A stretch of DNA of 21,262 nt from Opitutaceae bacterium (lineage in GTDB: Bacteria; Verrucomicrobiota; Verrucomicrobiia; Opitutales; Opitutaceae): NCBI GenBank assembly GCA_025352845.1, contig JANXSC010000514.1:1-21262 (forward strand). Direction: 5' to 3'. Shown piece by piece: positions 1 through 8,000 of this stretch; the first letter of the stretch is position 1, and each line of letters starts with the position of its first letter. The notes below the pieces were generated by a model. It had not been told where the DNA came from. It ran no database searches and saw only the letters and a list, made by a program, of their open reading frames with translations. The translations under genes and the position numbers were made by a program.

Positions 1-1347
1 GAGGCCCGCGACGGCGAGGAGGACGCGCAGCACGGCGGGGCGTTTGAATTGATGCAGCACGGCGAGCAGCGCCACGACGAGCGCGAGATGTGTCGGCAGG
101 CTGAGGCGCCGAATCACCGGGTCGTCGAACTTCCCCCAAAAATAACACATCAGCAGGAGAAACTGCAGGGCGAAGCCGACCGAAAAACCGATAACCGCGA
201 CCGACGCCGGCGGTTCCGAGGCGAGGGAGCGCAGGCGCTTGAACGCCAGCAGCAGAAAAAAGGGCAGCGCGATCAGGCCCAGCGCGGAAAGCACCGTGGA
301 GTTGGGCTGGTTTTTCGCCTCGTCGAAGAAAAATTTCAGCGCGTGCTCGATGTTCTCATGGATGTAGGTGAGGGAAAACGGCGTCGTGTAGCCGGGCTTG
401 CTGCCCATCTCCCACGCCGACGCGCGCACGTCGAATATGCGGTGTTGGAGCGGGTAGTGCACCATCAGCAGCGGCGCAAAAATCACCGGCCACGTGAGAA
501 TCACGCGACGCTCGCGCAGCCAGACGAAGCCCACGAGCAGCGCGACTGGCACGAGAAAGATGACCGATTCGTAGCGCACCTGCGCGAGCAGCAGGCCGGC
601 AAAACAAAACGCGGTGAGGGAATTGCCGTCGCGCTGGTCGAGCCACCGCACGCCGAGCACCAGCGTGGCGAGGATCATCGTGAGGTTGAGCAACTCGAAG
701 CCGCCGCCGGTGCTGTTTTGCGCCAGCAGCGGGAGTCCCGCAAAGAGCACCACACCGAGCCATCCCGCCATCCGCCCCGCGAGCATCCGCCCAGCGACAA
801 AGACCAAGCCGAGAAACGTGAACGTGAGAGCGCCGTTAAGCACGAAGGCGTTGGCCGGTCGGTAGCCCGTCACGTCGTGCAGCAAGGAGACGAGAAACGG
901 AAAGAAAAGGGGGCGCTTGTCGACGATGCCCTCCAGGATCACGAAAGCACCCTGGACGTCGTTGCCGCGGAGCGGCGTGAGCGCCGTCTTGTCGAGGTGC
1001 ATGCTCATCGACGTGCCGAGGAGCATGATTTCATCCATCACGATTTTGAAACCGAAGGTCTCGTGCGCGAGCAGCACCAGGCTCCCGACGGCGACCACGG
1101 CATACGACACCCAATCAGCGGTGCGCCACGACCACGCTTTGATATCTCCGGCGAGCGTCAGCCACAGCGCCCGCACCCAAATCACGAACGCCACCAGCAC
1201 GAACCAGAAGCCGACCTTGGAAACCAACCTGATCGCGAGCTGATCGGGCACCGCCACGAAACCGAGCACGCAGGCCAACGCGGCCATCAGGGTGAAAAGC
1301 CAGCAACGCCGGTCGGATACGAAGGCAACAAGCGACGGATTGATCAT
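1..1347 (-). CDS. GT-C-type membrane glycosyltransferase (GT39/ArnT/PMT_2-like), 3' end beyond window
   Basis: The frame is open from ATG at 1347 to the first base of the window (449 codons) with no stop, so the gene continues past the left edge. An in-frame TGA lies 15 codons upstream with no other good start between. The product is very hydrophobic, with repeated membrane segments (for example residues 14-33, 45-65, 80-96, 165-185 and a run of further segments). A hydrophilic loop after the third segment carries an Asp-Glu pair (D105-E106), followed by KRPLFFPFLVSLLH near residue 144. This layout is typical of GT-C enzymes that transfer sugars from polyprenyl-phosphate donors outside the membrane; the acidic loop is their usual catalytic site. 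The family call is from layout and motif only. It starts 124 bp after the second pilin gene on the same strand, so pilin or surface-glycan modification is possible. No Shine-Dalgarno sequence is seen. Confidence 0.75.
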   Translation of the reverse strand, partial: MINPSLVAFVSDRRCWLFTLMAALACVLGFVAVPDQLAIRLVSKVGFWFVLVAFVIWVRALWLTLAGDIKAWSWRTADWVSYAVVAVGSLVLLAHETFGFKIVMDEIMLLGTSMSMHLDKTALTPLRGNDVQGAFVILEGIVDKRPLFFPFLVSLLHDVTGYRPANAFVLNGALTFTFLGLVFVAGRMLAGRMAGWLGVVLFAGLPLLAQNSTGGGFELLNLTMILATLVLGVRWLDQRDGNSLTAFCFAGLLLAQVRYESVIFLVPVALLVGFVWLRERRVILTWPVIFAPLLMVHYPLQHRIFDVRASAWEMGSKPGYTTPFSLTYIHENIEHALKFFFDEAKNQPNSTVLSALGLIALPFFLLLAFKRLRSLASEPPASVAVIGFSVGFALQFLLLMCYFWGKFDDPVIRRLSLPTHLALVVALLAVLHQFKRPAVLRVLLAVAGL

Positions 1348-1471
1348 GCGAACACCGGAAAACTTTCCAGCAGGACAGTGAAAGCGATTTCAGACCAGCC
1401 GGGAAACGCCAACCCGAAAAAATCACGACAACCCCAATTCGAGCGGCAGGCCGAGACGCGGATCGTCCGAC

Positions 1472-1825
1472 CTACGGCGTGTAGGTGATGGTGCGGGCGC
1501 CGCCGACGCCGGTTACGGTCAGCGTGATTCCCTGCGTGAAATTGTCCGGGTAGGTCTCGTTGGCCACCGTGCTGAGCAGCTTCACGTAGTTGCCCGCACC
1601 GATGAGATTGACGGACAGGGCGAAATTGGCACCGCTCTCCAAGTAATAGGAATCGGCTGCGGATGAAAGCTGCCGGGCATTGTTGAGCACGGCCTTGTCC
1701 TGCGACGCCGTCCGAATCCGCTGAAAAGCCGGCAGCGCCAGCGTCGCCAGCAATCCGATCAGAACCACGACGACCATGATTTCGACCAAAGTGAATGCCG
1801 AGCAAGCGCGAGGCGGAGATCTCAT
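1472..1825 (-). CDS. type IV pilin-like protein A (prepilin N-terminal methylation domain)
   Basis: A 117-residue protein: short leader MRSPPRACSA, then FTLVEIM and a hydrophobic helix (mature residues 1-24) with the conserved Glu at mature position 5, the hallmark of class III signal peptides cut by prepilin peptidase and assembled into type IV pili or type II secretion pseudopili. The rest is a small polar globular domain without cysteines. The residue before the cut site is Ala (codon GCA) instead of the nearly invariant Gly. The mature part is 107 residues, the same as the neighbouring pilin B, and aligns to it without gaps at about 71% identity (76 of 107 by hand), so the two arose by tandem duplication. 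An in-frame TAA sits two codons upstream of ATG 1825, which fixes the start. No Shine-Dalgarno is visible. A terminator upstream suggests it is not simply co-transcribed with pilin B. Confidence 0.88.
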   Translation of the reverse strand: MRSPPRACSAFTLVEIMVVVVLIGLLATLALPAFQRIRTASQDKAVLNNARQLSSAADSYYLESGANFALSVNLIGAGNYVKLLSTVANETYPDNFTQGITLTVTGVGGARTITYTP

Positions 1826-1915
1826 GGGTTATCAAACGGTTGGGATAGCATGCGCTCAAATACGGGCATTGCGTATATTTTTTGCGAGAATGTCGGTCCG
1901 AACCGAGAGGACGGT

Positions 1916-1929
1916 CACGTCAAGACGTG
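1916..1929. promoter_or_regulatory. inverted repeat CACGTC-AA-GACGTG upstream of pilin A
   Basis: A perfect 6-bp inverted repeat with a 2-bp spacer lies about 90 bp upstream of the pilin A start, between that gene and the pilin B terminator. A third GACGTG copy follows at 1965-1970. The symmetry and position fit a dimeric regulator's operator, but no regulator is known and short repeats of this size can occur by chance. Confidence 0.3.
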
Positions 1930-1976
1930 CCAACCGCTCCGCGAAAGGATCCCAGCCAGCAAACGACGTGACGTTG

Positions 1977-2012
1977 AAAAAAAAGCCGCTCGAGTTTCAT
2001 CGGGCGGCTTTT
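1977..2012 (-). terminator. rho-independent terminator after pilin B
   Basis: On the minus strand an AAAAGCCGC/GCGGCTTTT stem (1981-1989 with 2004-2012) extends inward through one G-T wobble to CGA/TCG, leaving a 6-nt loop. It is followed by a run of eight T residues (1977-1984 read on the minus strand, partly within the stem). It begins 20 bp past the pilin B stop codon, so it should end the pilin B transcript and leave pilin A to its own promoter or to read-through. Confidence 0.8.
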
Positions 2013-2032
2013 GAGAATGGCTACGCCGGAAA

Positions 2033-2383
2033 TCAGGGCGCGTAGGTGATGGTGCGGGCGCTGGCCACGCCCGAGATGGTGATCGTGATGCCCTGCGTGT
2101 AAGCGGTCGGGTAGGTCTCGCTCGCCACGGTGTTGAGCGCCTTCACGTAGTTCGTCGCGCCGACGAGGCTGGACGAATTGGCGAAGCTCGCGCCGTTCTC
2201 CAAGTAGTATTGGTCAGCGGCGGCGGCCATCTGGCGGGCGTTGTTGAGGACGGCCTTGTCCTGCGAGGCGACGCGGACCTTCTGAAAGGCCGGGATAGCC
2301 ATCGCGGCCAAGAGGCCGATAATGACCACAACGATCATGATTTCAACGAGGGTGAAGCCCTTTTGGGTGGTGTGCTTGTTCAT
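2033..2383 (-). CDS. type IV pilin-like protein B (prepilin N-terminal methylation domain)
   Basis: A 116-residue protein with a classical class III leader, MNKHTTQKG, cut before FTLVEIM, then the hydrophobic assembly helix IVVVIIGLLAAMAIPAF with Glu at mature position 5. The globular part carries AADQYYLENG and ends SARTITYAP. The charged leader and Gly at -1 are canonical, so this is probably the main pilin or major pseudopilin of the pair; type IV pili act in adhesion, twitching and DNA uptake, pseudopilins in type II secretion, and the sequence alone does not decide between them. The start is ATG 2383; no Shine-Dalgarno is seen. It is followed by a clear terminator and then by its paralogue pilin A. 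No pilus assembly genes (ATPase, PilC, secretin) lie in the window, so the machinery must be encoded elsewhere. Confidence 0.9.
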   Translation of the reverse strand: MNKHTTQKGFTLVEIMIVVVIIGLLAAMAIPAFQKVRVASQDKAVLNNARQMAAAADQYYLENGASFANSSSLVGATNYVKALNTVASETYPTAYTQGITITISGVASARTITYAP

Positions 2384-2717
2384 GTTATTATTCGGTGAGT
2401 AAACCTAGCGGTCGTGATGATGTATTAATATGCGCTCAGCCGTGAGCAGTGCGGAGAAAACTGGGAGCAACGCTCCATTTCCACAAGTTCAAAGAATTGT
2501 AAACACATGTTATACATGATTTAGCAAAATATTGTAAAATCCAGCCACCCTCCTTTGAGGGCAGGTAGAACCCAGAGGTTGTCATTCGCTGCAAGTCTTT
2601 CGACCGAGACGAATCGGTAGCCGCCAACACGAGGCAGACTCAAGCACTTACCTTAACCGCCTCAGCAGCATGGGTGATGGCCTCGCCGAAACGATTCCGT
2701 CCCGGAGATACGTCGCG
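2384..2717. other. 334-bp non-coding region between rsfS and pilin B
   Basis: No convincing gene is present. The part from about 2480 to 2550 is much more AT-rich than the rest of the window and holds a candidate minus-strand promoter. Read on the minus strand, the stretch around 2570-2630 can fold: GTC-GAAA-GAC forms a GNRA-capped stem inside an ATTCG/CGAAT outer stem, and CCCTC-AAAG-GAGGG forms another hairpin near 2550-2565. A small hairpin GGAGC-AAC-GCTCC sits at 2464-2476. These may be leader RNA or a small RNA, or chance. Confidence 0.5.
2509..2538 (-). promoter_or_regulatory. candidate sigma70-type promoter for pilin B
   Basis: On the minus strand TTTACA (2538-2533) is followed after 18 bp by TATAAC (2514-2509), each one or two mismatches from consensus, in an AT-rich patch of an otherwise GC-rich region. 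Transcription would start near 2500, giving a leader of about 120 nt before the pilin B ATG. No sigma54 -24/-12 pair was found here. Prediction from sequence only. Confidence 0.35.
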
Positions 2718-3164
2718 CTAACGTTTGACCGGCTTGCGCTGCGGCTTGGTCACGCGCTTGGTGGGCGCCTTCTTTTTCGCCACGGGCTTGGTTGTCGTGC
2801 CCAATAACCGGGCGACCGACACCTCCGTCGCATCACGCCAAAGTCGCTCCAGCCCGTATTTCTCCCGCGCGGAAGCCGAAAAAAGATGCACCATCACGTC
2901 GAACGCATCGACGATCATCCAGCCGCTCTCCTGGGCCTTTTCGATTCCGACGAGATGAATCTGATGGGCGTCGAGTGCCTTCTCCAACTCGACCCGCAAG
3001 GCCCGGAGGTGGGGTTCGGACGTGGCCGTGGCCAGCACCAGATAATCGGTAATCGACGATTGCTCCGACACGTCGAGCACCATCAATTCCCCCGCCTTTT
3101 TGTCATCGAGCACCCGGCAGCACAACTTCACCAGTTCAAGGACCGCCGATTTTTTGGATTTCAT
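2718..3164 (-). CDS. rsfS: ribosomal silencing factor RsfS
   Basis: RsfS (Iojap/DUF143 family) binds ribosomal protein uL14 on the large subunit and blocks subunit joining when nutrients are short. The 148-residue product shows the family core: the helix SKKSAVLELVKLCCRVLDDKKA, then LMVLDVSEQSSITDYLVLATATSEPHLRAL, and later GWMIVDAFDVMVHLFSASAREKYGLERLW. The frame is open further upstream, but ATG 3164 is chosen because the domain begins right there and because it overlaps the nadD stop by one base (TGATG), which suggests translational coupling. After the core there is a C-terminal tail of roughly 28 residues rich in Lys, Arg, Thr and Pro (KPVAKKKAPTKRVTKPQRK), longer than in minimal RsfS proteins and probably RNA-binding or disordered. 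Confidence 0.93.
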   Translation of the reverse strand: MKSKKSAVLELVKLCCRVLDDKKAGELMVLDVSEQSSITDYLVLATATSEPHLRALRVELEKALDAHQIHLVGIEKAQESGWMIVDAFDVMVHLFSASAREKYGLERLWRDATEVSVARLLGTTTKPVAKKKAPTKRVTKPQRKPVKR

Positions 3165-3841
3165 CACGTATCGCGATACAGGGAGCGGTCGCGGATGTAA
3201 ATGATCGCCTTGTGGGGGACAAAGTAGTCGAGCGCCAGGTTTTGCCGCGTGCGATCCCGTAGCTCGGTGGAACTGATCGCGAGCAAATGGCCGTCGCACC
3301 GATGCAGGCGAAGCCCGGGAATATCCGGCCGCGCCTTGATCGGGTATCCGGGCCGTTCGAGGAAGATGAACTCAACCAGCTTTGCCAGCTCTCCAATATC
3401 CTTCCAGAGATGCAGCTTTGGAAGCTGATCGCCGCCGATCACCCAATAAAGATCATCGTTGGGATAGAGCTCCCGGAAATGCCGCACCGAATCGATCGTG
3501 TAGCTCACCCCGCCCCGCCGCAGTTCGATATCCGAAATCTCGAAGCGCCGGTCCCACTCCACCGCCGAGCGCAACATCGCCAACCGATCCTCGATGCTGG
3601 ATTGCACATCGTTCGGCTTGAGCGGCGCCTGCGCCGCCGGCACCAAGATCAGCCGGTCGAGCTTGTGCTGCTCATAGGCATCCTGCGCCGCCAGCAAATG
3701 GCCGAAATGAACGGGATCGAAACTCCCGCCGAGAAATCCGATTTTCACCGCGCGGACGGTGTTGATACCGGGAAAACGCGGCAAGGCCCAATTCGCCGCG
3801 CCGAACGGCATGTTTTGCTTTGGCTGAGGCCGGGGATTCAC
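3164..3841 (-). CDS. nadD: nicotinate-nucleotide adenylyltransferase NadD
   Basis: NadD joins ATP and nicotinate mononucleotide to give deamido-NAD and pyrophosphate in the cytoplasm, the penultimate step of NAD synthesis. The protein shows the nucleotidyltransferase P-loop GGSFDPVHFGHL with the HxGH motif, the FLERPGYP segment, and the C-terminal ISSTELRDR motif, all typical of NadD. The start is uncertain. GTG 3841 (225 residues) has a purine-rich AGAGAG about 7 nt upstream; ATG 3811 gives 215 residues; GTG 3748 (194 residues) falls just before the conserved VKIGFLGGSFDP, where most NadD proteins begin. The longest form is given here. nadD followed by rsfS is a widely conserved pair. It is divergent from the NHL-propeller gene, with about 90 bp between them. 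Confidence 0.93.
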   Translation of the reverse strand: MNPRPQPKQNMPFGAANWALPRFPGINTVRAVKIGFLGGSFDPVHFGHLLAAQDAYEQHKLDRLILVPAAQAPLKPNDVQSSIEDRLAMLRSAVEWDRRFEISDIELRRGGVSYTIDSVRHFRELYPNDDLYWVIGGDQLPKLHLWKDIGELAKLVEFIFLERPGYPIKARPDIPGLRLHRCDGHLLAISSTELRDRTRQNLALDYFVPHKAIIYIRDRSLYRDT

Positions 3842-3931
3842 TCAGGGTCTCTCTACTCCCGCCACCCGCCCCGTCGCGGAAACCTCGCTCCGGCCATCGC
3901 CCATCGCGAACGCGTCCCTACCCTCCCCACC

Positions 3932-5035
3932 ATGCCCACCACCCGCCGCCATTTTCTCGCCGGCCTCGGCACCGCCGCTGCGTCGACTTGGATTCAACCG
4001 CTCCGCGCCGCCGCCGATCCCGCGAAGGAAACCATCGTGGGTCACGGCCGCCACCGTTACCGCGTGAACAAAAACTGGGTGCCGCCCGGCCAAGGCCGCT
4101 TCCACCCGATCCTCAACTGCCACGAAATGGTGCAAGTGCGCGACGGTCGCCTCTTCATGATCGGCGATCACCCGGATCACCAGATGCTCGTGTTCAAACC
4201 CGACGGCACGATCCTCGAATCGTGGGGCAGCGTCTGGCCCGGCGGCCACGGCCTCACGCTCGCGCGTGAAAACGGCGCGGAGTTTCTCTTCGTCTGCGAC
4301 TCCGGCCTCTGGAAAACCGGCACCGGGGCCTACCGCCAGACCGGTCGCGTCACCAAAATCGACCTCACCGGCCGCGAAATTTTCAGTCTTAGCCATCCGA
4401 TGAGCGTCGGCGCGTATGAACCGGCGATGCCGTTCAACCCCACCGAGTCCGCGATCGCGCCCAACGGCGACATCTATGTGGTCGACGGCTACGGCTCCAA
4501 CTTCGTGCTGCGCTACGACCGCAATGGAAAATTCCTCGCGCGCTTCGGCGGCAAGGACGGCGTCCCCGAAACCGAGCGCCTCGACAACGCCCACGGCATC
4601 GCCGTCGATCTCCGCGCCGGCGCGGATCGTGCGACGCTCCTCGTCACCTCGCGCGCCGATCTTTGCTTCCGTCGTTTCGCGCTCGACGGCAAATACCTCG
4701 AGACGCTTCCCGTCCCCGGCTGCAATGTCTGCCGCGCCGTGATCTCAGGGCAGGAACTCTACGCCGGCGTCTGCTGGTCGAAGGATCCCGTCGCCAGCAA
4801 ACTCCCCGGCAATCCCTCCGGCTTCACCGTCGTCCTCGACGCCGCCGGCAAAGTCATCAGCGCCCCCGGTGGCACCGCGCCCACCTACGTCGACGGCAAG
4901 CTCACGCCCCTCACGCGCGGCCAGCCGATCATCGATCACGGCCACGACGTGTGCGTGCTCGAAAACAGCGACCTCATCGTCTGCCAGTGGAACGCGTTTC
5001 AAACCTATCCCGTCAAACTTGAGCGCCTCGCGTGA
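3932..5035 (+). CDS. Tat-exported NHL-type six-bladed beta-propeller protein
   Basis: A 367-residue protein beginning MPTTRRHFLAGLG, a twin-arginine signal peptide likely cut near residue 26 (LRAAADP), so it is exported folded. The rest is a run of NHL-like blades, each with an aromatic or hydrophobic strand, a D-x-x-G turn and a second strand: MLVFKPDGTILESWG, VTKIDLTGREIFSLS, VLRYDRNGKFLARFGG, FRRFALDGKYLETLP, VVLDAAGKVISAPGG, with the ends probably closing a sixth blade. Similar folds occur in peptidyl-hydroxyglycine lyase-like and other NHL proteins that bind ligands or act as enzymes; no catalytic set is assigned. The frame is open far upstream, but ATG 3932 is chosen because the Tat signal begins there. 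The TonB receptor gene starts 22 bp after its stop, so the two are probably co-transcribed and may share a substrate. Confidence 0.82.
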   Translation: MPTTRRHFLAGLGTAAASTWIQPLRAAADPAKETIVGHGRHRYRVNKNWVPPGQGRFHPILNCHEMVQVRDGRLFMIGDHPDHQMLVFKPDGTILESWGSVWPGGHGLTLARENGAEFLFVCDSGLWKTGTGAYRQTGRVTKIDLTGREIFSLSHPMSVGAYEPAMPFNPTESAIAPNGDIYVVDGYGSNFVLRYDRNGKFLARFGGKDGVPETERLDNAHGIAVDLRAGADRATLLVTSRADLCFRRFALDGKYLETLPVPGCNVCRAVISGQELYAGVCWSKDPVASKLPGNPSGFTVVLDAAGKVISAPGGTAPTYVDGKLTPLTRGQPIIDHGHDVCVLENSDLIVCQWNAFQTYPVKLERLA

Positions 5036-5040
5036 GGCGC
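5023..5040 (+). other. hairpin over the stop codon of the NHL-propeller gene
   Basis: GCGCCTC-GCGT-GAGGCGC forms a perfect 7-bp stem with a 4-nt loop; the TGA stop is in the loop and right arm. There is no T-tract, so it is not a simple terminator. It could stabilise the 3' end or adjust expression of the downstream receptor gene. Confidence 0.5.
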
Positions 5041-5057
5041 CCACCCCGAATACCCCG

Positions 5058-8000
5058 ATGAAAACCAAGCCCCTGTTCGGCGCGACGAGCTTTTGCATCG
5101 CCGCCTTTTTCATCCCCATCCGGGCCGCGGAGCCGGCTCCCACCGGCTCGATCGAGGGCCGCGTGCTCAATGCCGCCAGCGCCAGCTATGTTGACGGCGC
5201 GCGCGTCACCGTCGAGGGCACGGCGCTCGAAACTTTCACCGACGACGATGGCTCCTATCGCCTCGACGGCGTCCCCGCTGGCGACGCGCGCATCCATCTT
5301 TTCTACACCGGCACCGCCCCGCACGTCGCAACCGTGCGCGTCGCCGCCGGACAAACCTCCACCCACGATGTCTCCCTTGCCGCCGCCGACGCTCCGACGA
5401 TGCCGGCGGCCGGGCCGATCAAGCTCGACCGCTTCGTCGTCGGCGAGTCGAAGGAGATGGCCGGCGCCGCCATCGCGATCAATGAGCAGCGTTTCGCCGC
5501 CAACATCCGCAACGTGATCTCGACCGATGAATTCGGCGCGGTCTCCGAGGGCAACGTCACCGAGTTCCTGAAGTATCTCCCAGGCGTCACCATCGACATG
5601 AGCGGCGGCGACGGCCGCTATATTTCCATCGAGGGCGCGCCCGCCGCCAACACCCCGATCACCATCGGCGGCATCGGCCTCTCCTCACCCGGCGACAACA
5701 ACACCAGCCGCGGCATCGAGGTCGGGTTTTTCAACCTCAACAACATTTCGCGCATCGAGGTCTCGCACTCGCCCACGCCGGACACGCCCGGCAAATCCCT
5801 CGCCGGTTCCATCAATCTCGTCCCGCGCAGCTCGTTTGAGCGCTCGCGCCCCGTCTTCAACGGCAGTCTCTACCTCCTGATGCGCGACGACTATCGCGGC
5901 CTCGGCAAGGGCGCCGCGATGGATCGCGACCCGCGGCGGAAGGTCTGGCCCGGCGCGGATTTTTCCTGGGTCGTGCCGGTGAACAAAAATTTCGGCTTCA
6001 CGCTCTCCGCCGGCGCCTCGACGCAATACTCCAGTCAGGACCGTGCCATCAACACCTGGCGCGGCAACAGCGCCGTCACCAATGCCGTCGCGTTTCCCGC
6101 CACCGTGCCCGGCCGCCCCTACCTCTCGGCCTTTCAGGTCAACGACGCGCCGAAGGAATCCGACCGCGACTCCCTCGGCGTCACGCTCGACCTCCGCCTC
6201 TCGCCGCGCGACCGCCTCGCGCTCTCGTATCAGTATTCGTCGTTCGACGGCTGGATCTCCTCCCGCCAGCTCACCTTTACCCCCACGCAGATCGTCGCCT
6301 CGTCCATCTCCCCGACCTCGGTGCAGGGCGTCGCCGGCCTCGGCCAGCTCACGCTCAACAACGCCGGCAACCGCGTCCGCGAAAACCGCACCTACCTGCC
6401 CACGTTCGCGTGGCGCCACGACGGCCCGCTCTGGAAATTCGATTTCGCCACCGGCCGCGCCTACGGCAAGAATGCGATCCGCGACATGGACAAGGAGCGC
6501 TTCCTCGCCGTGCAGGCGCGCCGGACCGGCGTCACAATCGGTTTCGCCGACACCGGCCTCATTCGCCCCGGCGTGATCACCGTCACCGACAACACCACCA
6601 AACTCCCGGTCGATCCCTACCGCCTCGAAAACTACGCGCTCAACACCCTCACCTCCACGCCGCAGCGCGCCGACGACATCAACTTCACCGCCACCGCGAA
6701 CGCCCGCCGCGATTTTCTCTGGGCCGTGCCCGTCACGCTCCGCACCGGCCTCGATTTCCGCCAGACGATGCGCGACAAGCGCACCTGGACCTCGACCTAC
6801 ACCCACGTCGGCCGCGACGGCCGCGGCAACCTCACCAACGGCACCGCGCTCCCGTTCCTCGATCCGCTCTTCTCCACGCGTTTCGCGCCCTATGGTTTTC
6901 CGCAAATCCAGCACCTCGATTCCAAGGAAGTCTTCGCCTACTGGCGCACGCACCCGGCCGAGTTCACCCTCGACGACAACGCCCTCTACCGCTCGCACGT
7001 CACCAATTCCATCCGCGCGCAGGAAGCCGTCTCCGCCACCTATCTCCGTGGCGATGTCGCGCTCCTCGACCGCCGCCTGCTCCTCGTCGGCGGCGTGCGC
7101 TTCGAGCAGACCAACGTGAAAGCCGAGGGCCCGCTCACCGATCTCACGCGCAACGTCCAGCGCGACGCCCAAGGCCGCCCGCTCCGCACGCCCGCCGGCG
7201 CCGTCATCCCCATCACCACCGACGCCCTCGCGACCTCGAAGCTCACGTTCCTCGAGCGCGCGACCCACGTTAAGAAAGAATATCTCCGCTATTTTCCATC
7301 GCTCAACGCCACCTATCACCTCCGCGAAAATTTCCTCCTCCGCGCCGCCGTCTCGACGAGCATCGGGCCGCCCGACTTCAGCCAATACGCCGGCGGCCTC
7401 ACGCTGCCCAACACCGACAACGCGCCGAGTTCCGCCAACCGCATCGTCGTCAATAACGCCGCCATCAAGCCGTGGACCGCCAACACCGTAAAAATGCGCG
7501 CCGAGTATTATTTTGCCGGCGTCGGCCAGATTTCCTTCGGCGCCTACCGCCGCCAATTTCAAAATTTCTTCGCCGCCACCGTTTTCCCCGCCACGCCCGA
7601 ATTCCTCGCGCTCTACGCGCTCGATGCCACGGAGTATGCCCCCTACGAAGTTTCCACGCAGCGCAATCTCCCCGGAAGCGTCCGCGTCGAGGGCCTCGAT
7701 TTCAGCTACCGGCAGGCGCTCACGTTTCTGCCCCCGTGGGCGCGCGGCCTCCAAGTCTTCGCCAACGGCAGCCTCCAGCGCACGAGCGCCGCGAAAGGTT
7801 TCCTCGGCAACAACGCCTTCAACGAGATCCCGCGCAACGCCGCGTGGGGCCTGAGCTTCACGCGCCCGCGCTACAACCTCCGCGCCAACTGGACGTGGCG
7901 CGCCGACCAAGTCGAGGCGACGGTCGCCGGCCTGAGCATCGAGCCCGGCACCTACAACTACACGCCCGGCTTCACGAAGCTCGACCTGCTCGGCGAATTC

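Noticed and set aside
49..1488. A 479-codon open frame on the plus strand
   Set aside because: Its product is extremely rich in Arg, His, Glu and Gln without domain features, and it lies opposite a clearly membrane-type gene frame on the minus strand. It is a high-GC shadow.
1826..1976. Sigma54 promoter for pilin A
   Set aside because: TGGCACGTCTTGACG on the minus strand resembles the -24 half, but the -12 GC is not at the required spacing.
2436..2630. A 64-codon minus-strand frame upstream of pilin B
   Set aside because: It has no recognisable motif and overlaps the promoter-like and foldable elements. It could be a small peptide, but nothing supports it.
2500..2640. c-di-GMP (GEMM) riboswitch before the pilin genes
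   Set aside because: A GAAA-capped stem is present, but the conserved receptor-loop and core sequences of GEMM-I do not appear, so I could not support the call.
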